DNA from: Selenomonadaceae bacterium | Lineage (GTDB): Bacteria; Bacillota; Negativicutes; Selenomonadales; Selenomonadaceae | Assembly (NCBI GenBank): GCA_016286075.1 | Contig: JAEERZ010000078.1 | Coordinates: forward strand, 1-9,173 | Length of the DNA: 9,173 bases | Direction: 5' to 3' | Shown here: piece by piece, positions 1-4,996 of the stretch | How positions within the stretch are numbered: position 1 is the first letter of the stretch | How the letters are laid out: each line of letters opens with the position of its first letter | The notes under the pieces: generated by a model | Told to the model about the DNA's origin: nothing | The model's database searches: none | What the model saw: the letters and a program-made list of their open reading frames with translations, nothing else | Translations under genes and position numbers: made by a program

Positions 1-1643
1 ATGATCTCGCGCGGAGGAATGGCCGACACCACGAGGTCGACTTGAAGCTTCGGCAGCAGCCGCGAGGCGACGTGCGCGCCACGGTACATCGAATGGCCCT
101 TCTGGAGACCGTAACCGAGCACCTGCGTGACCGTCATGCCCGTGATGTTGAGCTTTTCGAGTTCTGCCTTGAGTACGTCGAAGCGTTCCCGTGAGGTGAC
201 GATGGAAACGCGGGTCAGCTCGCGGCCGTCCGACGTGCGGATGGCAACGGGTGCGGGCGGCGCTGCCTGCCCGACAGGCGCAGGCGCCGCAGTCGTTCCC
301 GGCGTTTCAGGCGTCGGCATGAAGTCGGCGTAAGCCGAGGCGAGGCCATGCTCCTCGTAGTCGAGGCCGATGATTTCTTCCTTCGCCGTCACGCGAAGAC
401 CCATCGTCGCTTTGAGCACAGAGAAAACGATTGTTATCATAACGGAAACGAATATCACGACGCTCACGACGCCGAGCACCTGAACGAAGAAGAAATCCGT
501 TTTGCCCGTGTAGAGAAGTCCATCCTTGACTGCGAACAGTCCCGTCAGGATAGTTCCCAGCGCGCCGCATACGCCGTGCACTGCAGACGCGCCCACCGGG
601 TCGTCGATTTTGAGCTTCTGGTCGATGAACTCCACCGCGAAGACTACCACGGCGCCAGCGATTACGCCGATGGCGAAGGAGCCCGCGACGCTGACCACGT
701 CGCAGCCCGCCGTGATTGCCACGAGACCCGCCAGAGAACCGTTCAGCGTCATCGAGACGTCCGGCTTGCCATAGCGAAGCCAGGTCAGCAGCATGGTCGT
801 CGTAGTTGCCGCCGCCGTCGCCATGTTGGTGGTGACGAAAATCAGGCTTGCCGTCTCCAGCGTTTCGTCGCCCGTCATCGAGACCGTCGAGCAACCGTTG
901 AAGCCGAACCATGCGAACCAGAGGATGAATACGCCGAGGGCCGCCAGCGTCAGGCTGTGGCCGGGAATTGCGTTCACCGTGCCGTCCTTGCTGTATTTAC
1001 CGATACGAGCACCGAGCATTTTCGCGCCGATCAGCGCGCAGACGCCGCCGACCATGTGCACCGCCGTCGAGCCGGCGAAGTCATGGAAGCCCAGCTCCGA
1101 GAGCCAGCCGCCGCCCCAGATCCAGTGACCGGACACCGGGTAAATCAAGAGACTGATGGCAAGGCTGTAAACGCAGTAAGTCGAGAACTTCGTGCGCTCC
1201 GCCATCGCGCCGGAAACGATCGTCGCCGACGTCGCGCAGAACACCGTCTGGAAAATAATAAATGCCGCTTTCGGGTAACCTGCGTCGCTGCCGACGTCCC
1301 AACCCGAAATGAAAAAATCCGGTATTCCGATAAACCCGCCGACGTCCGTGCCGAACATCAGGCCGAAGCCGACCACCCAGAACGCGATCGTGCCGAGGCA
1401 GAGGTCCATCACGTTCTTCATGACGATATTGCCCGCGTTTTTCGCGCGGGTCAGGCCCGTCTCCACCATCGCGAAGCCCGGCTGCATAAAGAACACCAAA
1501 GCCGCGCCTAAAAGCACCCAGATCGTATCCGCCGCCGCGTACCGCGCAGGCGCGTTATCCGCCGCCAACGCAATCCCCGGAAGCCCCAAAAGCCAAGCGC
1601 CGACCGTCGACGCGAAAGCCGTACATCGCAAATTCCGTTTCAT
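1..1643 (-). CDS. amt: Ammonium transporter (Amt) with C-terminal PII domain, 3' end off window
   Basis: This is an inner-membrane ammonium channel fused to a PII signal-transduction domain; 547 codons are visible and the stop lies beyond the left edge. Residues 1-27 look like a cleaved signal peptide ending in ALA, as in many Amt proteins. The channel covers about residues 37-430 and keeps the pore residues: the Phe gate F135, W176 in the WGGG segment, and the twin histidines H196 (AVHMVGG) and H356 (AVHGVCG). A Pro/Ala/Thr-rich linker spans about 442-474. From about E475 the sequence reads as PII, including TGMTVTQVLGYGLQKGH and YRGAH. The T-loop Arg (R521) is present, but the position of the uridylylated Tyr51 is Val525 and the loop seems one residue short. 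The start at 1643 has the purine-rich site GGAAGGGTGAG upstream. The Amt identity is very secure; the fusion is in one uninterrupted frame. Its leader carries an apparent attenuator. Confidence 0.95.
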   Translation of the reverse strand, partial: MKRNLRCTAFASTVGAWLLGLPGIALAADNAPARYAAADTIWVLLGAALVFFMQPGFAMVETGLTRAKNAGNIVMKNVMDLCLGTIAFWVVGFGLMFGTDVGGFIGIPDFFISGWDVGSDAGYPKAAFIIFQTVFCATSATIVSGAMAERTKFSTYCVYSLAISLLIYPVSGHWIWGGGWLSELGFHDFAGSTAVHMVGGVCALIGAKMLGARIGKYSKDGTVNAIPGHSLTLAALGVFILWFAWFGFNGCSTVSMTGDETLETASLIFVTTNMATAAATTTTMLLTWLRYGKPDVSMTLNGSLAGLVAITAGCDVVSVAGSFAIGVIAGAVVVFAVEFIDQKLKIDDPVGASAVHGVCGALGTILTGLFAVKDGLLYTGKTDFFFVQVLGVVSVVIFVSVMITIVFSVLKATMGLRVTAKEEIIGLDYEEHGLASAYADFMPTPETPGTTAAPAPVGQAAPPAPVAIRTSDGRELTRVSIVTSRERFDVLKAELEKLNITGMTVTQVLGYGLQKGHSMYRGAHVASRLLPKLQVDLVVSAIPPREI

Positions 1644-1703
1644 ATTTCTCACCCTTCCTTCAATCCGCTCTCTGCGCGACCGGTTCGCGCAGGAGGCTAC
1701 GGG

Positions 1704-1747
1704 AAAAACGAAAAGCGCCCGGCGGAAGTTTCCTTCACGCCGGACGC
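1704..1747 (-). terminator. Intrinsic terminator in the amt leader
   Basis: On the minus strand the arms GCGTCCGGCG (1747-1738) and CGCCGGGCGC (1724-1715) pair over 10 bp with one G-U pair. A bulged U follows, then a GAAG/CTTC stem capped by a GAAA tetraloop. The tract TTTTCGTTTTT comes directly after. The structure lies about 60 nt before the amt start codon and downstream of the amt promoter, so it should stop transcription before the gene unless it is prevented from forming. It could also terminate read-through from sdaAA. Confidence 0.85.
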
Positions 1748-1796
1748 CTCTGTCCGTTTTGCCCTATACATTCCCCGCCGCCCGGGCGACGGAAAA
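1741..1796 (-). promoter_or_regulatory. Tandem hexaloop hairpins, candidate antiterminator of amt
   Basis: Two hairpins, both with six-base loops, precede the terminator on the minus strand. Hairpin 1 (1796-1771) has the core stem CCGTCG/CGGCGG around loop CCCGGG and can be extended by U-G and U-A pairs. Hairpin 2 (1756-1741) is CGGAC/GTCCG around loop AGAGGC. The 3' arm of hairpin 2 and part of its loop are the same bases as the terminator's 5' arm, so the two exclude each other. ANTAR-domain antiterminators (EutV, NasR, AmiR types) bind paired hexaloop hairpins with A at loop position 1 and G at position 4. Hairpin 2 fits that; hairpin 1 has C at position 1, and the 18-nt gap seems long. 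The pairing is seen; the ANTAR reading is inferred. Confidence 0.45.
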
Positions 1797-1852
1797 TTAT
1801 GTTCATACGATAACGCGTTTTTTGTCGCATGTCAAGGGGTAGGGAATGTATA
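1765..1852. repeat. 11-bp inverted repeat flanking the amt promoter
   Basis: TATACATTCCC at 1765-1775 and its exact reverse complement GGGAATGTATA at 1842-1852 enclose 66 bp. The centre of symmetry is at about 1808.5, inside the -10 box. The right arm is part of the perfect palindrome ATGTATACAT (1846-1855). The arms could be paired regulator sites or the ends of an invertible promoter segment. No recombinase gene is present in this window. Confidence 0.7.
1807..1835 (-). promoter_or_regulatory. Sigma-70-type promoter of amt
   Basis: On the minus strand a perfect -35 box TTGACA (1835-1830) is followed after exactly 17 bases by TATCGT (1812-1807), four of six matches to the -10 consensus. Transcription would begin near position 1800, giving a leader of about 157 nt and placing hairpin 1 almost at the 5' end of the RNA. 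Confidence 0.75.
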
Positions 1853-1853
1853 C

Positions 1854-1864
1854 ATGATTATCAT
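1854..1864. promoter_or_regulatory. Fur-family-like operator upstream of amt
   Basis: The palindrome ATGATTATCAT lies 18 bp upstream of the amt -35 box. On the minus strand, AATGATAATCAT matches twelve consecutive bases of the core of the classical Fur box (GATAATGATAATCATTATC); the outer bases diverge. This could be a Fur, Zur or PerR-type site, or chance in an AT-rich spot. Confidence 0.35.
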
Positions 1865-1918
1865 TCTATATTCGCAAGCGAAATCGGCCGGCCGGATTCG
1901 CGTTTCGACGGCTTGCAC

Positions 1919-2788
1919 TCAACTTTGATGGATGCAACCGCAGAGCTGCTTCGCGGACTCCGACGCCGCGAGGCCGCCGGTGCCTGTTTCCCTCAGCGAC
2001 GCGGGCATTTCGCTGCCGATGCGGCGCATACTGTCGATGACGTCGTCCGGCGAAATCGCGCTTTTGACGCCCGCCAGCGCAAGCTGCGCGGACGCCGCCG
2101 CATTCACCGCGCCGTGGGAGTTCCGCTTCACGCAGGGCACTTCCACCAGTCCGCCTACTGGGTCGCAGGCCAGCCCCAACATGTTTTTCAGGGCCAGCGC
2201 CGCCGCGTTGGCAATCGCCGCGTTATCCCCTCCCTGCAGATAGGCGAGCGCGCCCGCCGCCATGGCCGAAGCCGTTCCGATTTCCGCCTGGCAGCCGCCA
2301 AACGCGCCGGAAATGCTCGCGTTCTCCCCGATGACCTTTCCGAGACCCGCCGCGACGTACAGCGCGTTGATAAGGTCGTCCTCCGAAGGCTTGCAGTATT
2401 CCTCATAGCTCAGGAGCACCGCGGGAATCACGCCGCAGGAGCCCGCCGTCGGAGCCGCCACGATTCGTTTCATGCAGGCGTTGGATTCGCCCATCTTGAC
2501 AGCCCGCTCCATGACTTTTCCCAAAAACGCGCCGCAGAGATTTTTCCCCGTTCGGTTATACTCTTCCAGCAGTTTCCCGTCGCCGCCGCTGAGGCCGCTG
2601 GCGGATTTCCTGTCTCCTTCGTACGACTGATCGGCGTCCTTCATCACGTCGAGCATTTGCTTCATTTTCTGCCTCGACGCCTCCCGGCTCGTATCCCGGC
2701 TCTCCATGTCCGCTTCCATGACGACTTCCCAAAATTCTTTCTTGCTTTTCTCGGATTGCTCCAGGATATCGGCGATAGAACTGTACAT
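1919..2788 (-). CDS. sdaAA: L-serine dehydratase, iron-sulfur-dependent, alpha subunit
   Basis: This is the catalytic subunit of the two-part [4Fe-4S] L-serine dehydratase, which deaminates L-serine to pyruvate and ammonia in the cytoplasm. At 289 residues it has the usual length for SdaAA. Visible family segments are APTAGSCGVIPAV (C118), GAFGGCQAEIG (C166) and LACDPVGGLVEVPC (C208 and C219). The 11-residue spacing of the last two cysteines matches known cluster ligands of the family, and C118 is the likely third. The conserved RETGTGGLA segment lies near the C-terminus. Two further cysteines (C283, C285) sit in the last seven residues; their role is unknown to me. The start at 2788 is three bases after the sdaAB stop, with a GAGGGGG site inside the end of sdaAB, so translation is probably coupled. 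No clear terminator directly follows the stop. Confidence 0.97.
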   Translation of the reverse strand: MYSSIADILEQSEKSKKEFWEVVMEADMESRDTSREASRQKMKQMLDVMKDADQSYEGDRKSASGLSGGDGKLLEEYNRTGKNLCGAFLGKVMERAVKMGESNACMKRIVAAPTAGSCGVIPAVLLSYEEYCKPSEDDLINALYVAAGLGKVIGENASISGAFGGCQAEIGTASAMAAGALAYLQGGDNAAIANAAALALKNMLGLACDPVGGLVEVPCVKRNSHGAVNAAASAQLALAGVKSAISPDDVIDSMRRIGSEMPASLRETGTGGLAASESAKQLCGCIHQS

Positions 2789-2791
2789 TTG

Positions 2792-3454
2792 TCAAAACGC
2801 CCCCTCGAAATACGTCACCTTGATTACGCCCTCGACGTGGGAAAGCCAGTCGATACCGTCCCGCGGAATTTCCTGATCGCATTCGACGACCATGACGGCC
2901 CTTCCGCCCCGATGGGAACGGTAAAGCTGCATGGAAGCGATATTCACCGACTTGTGCGCCAGCATGGAGGTCACTTCGGAAACATGGCCCGGCTGGTCGA
3001 GATTATGCACGATCAGCGTCGGACATTCGCCGGAAAAATTCGTATCGATGCCGTCGATTTTGGCGATATTGATTTTTCCGCCGCCCACGGATTCCCCCAC
3101 GACGTCAAGAATCGCGCCACTCTCTCCGGTCAATATCAGCTCCGCCGTATTGGGATGGGCGTCCGGCAGCTTCGCTTCCCCAAACTCAATATGGATATTT
3201 TCCCGCTCTGCGATTTCCAGACTGTCGGCAATCTTATAATCGTCCGGCTTCATGCCCAACAGTCCCGCGACCAGCGCCTTGTCCGTCCCGTGGCCTTTGC
3301 CGGTGGCCAGGAAAGAGCCGTACAGAAGTATCTTGGCTTCTCTGGGCTTCTCATCCAAGAGGCGTCTCGCCACATATCCGATGCGGACGGCTCCCGCCGT
3401 ATGGGAACTGGACGGCCCGACCATGACGGGCCCGATGATGTCGAAAAGTTCCAT
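2792..3454 (-). CDS. sdaAB: L-serine dehydratase, iron-sulfur-dependent, beta subunit
   Basis: This is the partner subunit of SdaAA, 220 residues. The N-terminal half is the serine dehydratase beta domain, with the signature GPSSSHTAG at residues 13-21 and GTDKALVAGLLGM at 56-68. From about residue 145 an ACT domain follows (PTLIVHNLDQPGHVSEVT and onward), the module that in this family binds a small ligand or mediates subunit contact. I chose the ATG at 3454 because AAAGGAG lies at good spacing before it and the protein then starts MELFDIIGPV, as family members do; an in-frame ATG at 3481 would add nine residues that lie inside the leader. It is the first gene of the sdaAB-sdaAA operon, driven by the promoter at 3554-3582 through a leader that contains a terminator-like hairpin. 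Confidence 0.97.
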   Translation of the reverse strand: MELFDIIGPVMVGPSSSHTAGAVRIGYVARRLLDEKPREAKILLYGSFLATGKGHGTDKALVAGLLGMKPDDYKIADSLEIAERENIHIEFGEAKLPDAHPNTAELILTGESGAILDVVGESVGGGKINIAKIDGIDTNFSGECPTLIVHNLDQPGHVSEVTSMLAHKSVNIASMQLYRSHRGGRAVMVVECDQEIPRDGIDWLSHVEGVIKVTYFEGAF

Positions 3455-3479
3455 AGTCAACGCTCCTTTATATCTGCAC

Positions 3480-3529
3480 AAAAAAGCCTTGACGCGCCGA
3501 ACCGGAATGGTCGCTATGCGTCAAGGCTT
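3480..3529 (-). terminator. Terminator-like hairpin in the sdaAB leader
   Basis: A perfect 12-bp inverted repeat (AAGCCTTGACGC at 3484-3495 and its complement at 3518-3529) has a 22-base loop. On the minus strand it ends in a run of T, while on the plus strand no T run follows. It lies between the sdaAB promoter and its ribosome-binding site, so it would act as an attenuator rather than end another gene. A small hairpin GGC-AACGAA-GCC (3536-3525) overlaps its 5' arm and could compete. Confidence 0.7.
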
Positions 3530-3553
3530 CGTTGCCGTTATTTGAATATCGAA

Positions 3554-3582
3554 AGTATAGCACAAGGTTTCTTCATTGTCTA
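3554..3582 (-). promoter_or_regulatory. Sigma-70-type promoter of the sdaAB-sdaAA operon
   Basis: On the minus strand TAGACA (3582-3577, five of six) is followed by a 17-base spacer and TATACT (3559-3554, five of six), preceded by TGTGC. The predicted leader is roughly 95 nt long and includes the hairpin at 3480-3529. Confidence 0.8.
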
Positions 3583-3601
3583 CTGAATCCGTTTGTAATC
3601 A

Positions 3602-3618
3602 AGCGGACGTTGTCCGCT
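3602..3618. promoter_or_regulatory. Palindromic operator-like site between divergent promoters
   Basis: AGCGGAC and GTCCGCT form a perfect 7-bp inverted repeat with a 3-bp spacer. Its centre (3610) is midway between the sdaAB -35 box (ends at 3582) and the plus-strand -35 box (starts at 3639). No T tract follows on either strand, so a protein-binding site is more likely than a terminator. The regulator is unknown. Confidence 0.45.
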
Positions 3619-3638
3619 CCTTCCGATTGGGATATTCC

Positions 3639-3668
3639 TTGACAATCCGTCTTCCGCTATGGGAAAAT
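3639..3668 (+). promoter_or_regulatory. Probable promoter of the effector/immunity operon
   Basis: A perfect TTGACA at 3639-3644 is followed after 18 bases by GAAAAT (3663-3668, four of six). The surrounding sequence is AT-rich, and the start codon is 34 bases further on, preceded by a strong ribosome-binding site AAAGGAGG (3687-3694). Confidence 0.55.
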
Positions 3669-3701
3669 ATTTAAAACATACAGAACAAAGGAGGACTTTT
3701 C

Positions 3702-4403
3702 ATGTCAAATGCGGCAAAAATGAATGAGCTTCCGGGCAAGGCAAATCGACTGAAGAAATGGTTCAGCGCGGCAGGGGTGTGGTTCCTGCTCACGGTAGTG
3801 CTGCTTTTGAGCGCGGGCAATCCCGCTTTGGCGGGAAAAGCCTCGGCGGAGAACGCTGTCGGCGACGGAGCGGCGATTTCCAGCCAATGGAAATGGATGG
3901 GCAAGGCGCCACTGACGGCGGAGCAAATCCAAACGATTTTGGCGATTCCCAAAGGGGAACGGCCCGATCCGGCAACGTATCTTGATAAGAAATACATGAA
4001 GCGCCATTTGAACCAATTTCGTGACGGGGTTTCCTTCGTGATGGGGCTGGACAATTACGTCATGTACGTGCTGGCGCGAAAATCCATCGGCAGGGAGGAC
4101 AACTCCTGCTTTGTCATGCCGAAATCCGTTTGCGATGAAATCGCCAAGGCGGGCAAGGGGAAGATTTCCGTCTATGAGCAGGCGCTCGGGTTTGAGCCGG
4201 GCTATTTCCAGGGACACGGCGGGCTTGTGCGCATCGACGTCATCGACGTGGCGGACCTCCATATCCGGATTCCGTCGGGGAATGAAGCCGGGGCGAATTC
4301 CTGGTGGGTGCCCGGCGGCTACACGTCGGGCGGCGTGCCCGAAGCCGTCTCCGACCTTATCCCGAAGTCGCGCATCATAGTGACGCGGCTGCAGGAAGAA
4401 TAA
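3702..4403 (+). CDS. Sec-exported protein with polymorphic-toxin-like C-terminal domain
   Basis: This 233-residue protein starts after a near-perfect AAAGGAGG site. Residues 1-44 form a long signal peptide: a basic stretch (RLKKW), a hydrophobic core (VWFLLTVVLLL) and an ALA cleavage site at 42-44. The mature part reads as one compact domain. It has a helical AEQIQTIL segment, YLDKKYMKRHLNQF, FVMPKSVCDEI, a LGFEPGYF...LVRIDV strand region, and RIPSGNEAGANSWWVPGG then TSGGVPEAV near the end. From memory, the order HL..F, FVMPK, LG...F, VRID, PSGNE.GAN..W.PGG, EAV resembles C-terminal toxin modules of CdiA and Rhs-type polymorphic toxins, where activity has to be established case by case; I cannot name an enzymatic activity. 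There is no delivery or repeat domain. The next gene abuts it without a gap, as expected for toxin and immunity partners. It could instead be an ordinary secreted protein of unknown role. That the gene is real is very likely; the toxin reading is inferred. Confidence 0.6.
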   Translation: MSNAAKMNELPGKANRLKKWFSAAGVWFLLTVVLLLSAGNPALAGKASAENAVGDGAAISSQWKWMGKAPLTAEQIQTILAIPKGERPDPATYLDKKYMKRHLNQFRDGVSFVMGLDNYVMYVLARKSIGREDNSCFVMPKSVCDEIAKAGKGKISVYEQALGFEPGYFQGHGGLVRIDVIDVADLHIRIPSGNEAGANSWWVPGGYTSGGVPEAVSDLIPKSRIIVTRLQEE

Positions 4404-4898
4404 ATGGCGGACGGGAAAAAAGGGGGCTTCCGGGAAGCGATGGCGCGCGGTGAAGTCGCATCGTTCCTGCGCGGCGACGGAGACTACCGCAAGGTCCCGC
4501 GGTCCGACTTCGCGGGAGAAGACGCCCCGACGGATACCTGGCAGGCGCTGCAGGAAATCTATGACGCCGCGAAGGAGACGGACGGCGTCGAAAATGCGCT
4601 GTCGGAAGGGATATCGGCTCTGCTTTCGGGAACGGCGGCGGACGTCTATTTAGCGGTCCTGTATTTGACAAGGCTTTCCCTGGCAAAGCAGGGCGGGCGG
4701 CTCCCTCTGCAGGTGCCGTTGCACGAGCTGCTGCTATCCGCGCGGGAAGCCGTGGAAAAGCATCGGGACGCGCTGCCCGGGGAATTGGCGTTTCCCAACG
4801 GCTTCGTAAAAAAGGCGGCGTTTGCCGATATAGAGGGATGGAACGAAGTCGTATTTTTGCCCCGCTGCGGGGTGGACTTATTACAGCCGAACAAATAA
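4404..4898 (+). CDS. Small cytoplasmic protein, candidate immunity partner
   Basis: This 164-residue protein has no signal peptide or membrane segment. Its ATG directly follows the TAA of the preceding gene, and AGGAAGA inside that gene serves as ribosome-binding site, so translation is probably coupled. The protein is mostly helical and acidic in the middle (WQALQEIYDAAKETDGVENA, then LLSGTAADVYLAVLYLTRLS), with a short C-terminal segment WNEVVFLPRCGV that looks like a strand. I do not recognise the family. The position after a putative secreted toxin, the small size and the lack of catalytic motifs fit an immunity protein; that is an argument from context only. A strong terminator lies immediately downstream, so the operon has just two genes. 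Confidence 0.6.
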   Translation: MADGKKGGFREAMARGEVASFLRGDGDYRKVPRSDFAGEDAPTDTWQALQEIYDAAKETDGVENALSEGISALLSGTAADVYLAVLYLTRLSLAKQGGRLPLQVPLHELLLSAREAVEKHRDALPGELAFPNGFVKKAAFADIEGWNEVVFLPRCGVDLLQPNK

Positions 4899-4899
4899 G

Positions 4900-4936
4900 A
4901 AAACGGCTCGCCGGGGGATTCCGGCGAGCCGTTTTT
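4900..4936. terminator. Bidirectional intrinsic terminator between convergent operons
   Basis: A perfect 15-bp inverted repeat (arms 4900-4914 and 4921-4935, core CGGCTCGCCGG) with a 6-base loop has A residues on its left side and T residues on its right, so it can end transcription in both directions. It lies two bases after the plus-strand stop and 60 bases past the dsdA stop. Confidence 0.93.
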
Positions 4937-4996
4937 GTGTGCGTCTTTGAGGATGCGTATCGAGCTGTCTTTCATAGGGGAACGGTATGGGGAGGA

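Noticed and set aside
348..1511. Long plus-strand open frame of 387 codons opposite the ammonium transporter
   Set aside because: It is extremely rich in Arg, His, Ala and Glu, has no recognisable motif, and lies antisense to a clearly conserved Amt reading frame; it is a by-product of GC-rich codon use.
1874..1916. Stem GCAAGC/GCTTGC with a GC-rich inner hairpin just after sdaAA as its terminator
   Set aside because: Pairing is interrupted and no T run follows on the minus strand, so I do not call it a terminator; sdaA transcripts may read on to the terminator at 1704-1747.
3454..3553. Known riboswitch or T-box in the sdaAB leader
   Set aside because: The leader is only about 95 nt and contains one long hairpin and one tiny one; I see no glycine-riboswitch core and no T-box sequence.
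1829..3586. Plus-strand open frame of 585 codons across the sdaA operon
   Set aside because: It is antisense to both serine dehydratase subunits and has low-complexity Arg/His/Ala composition with no domain. It also crosses the sdaAB leader and promoter.
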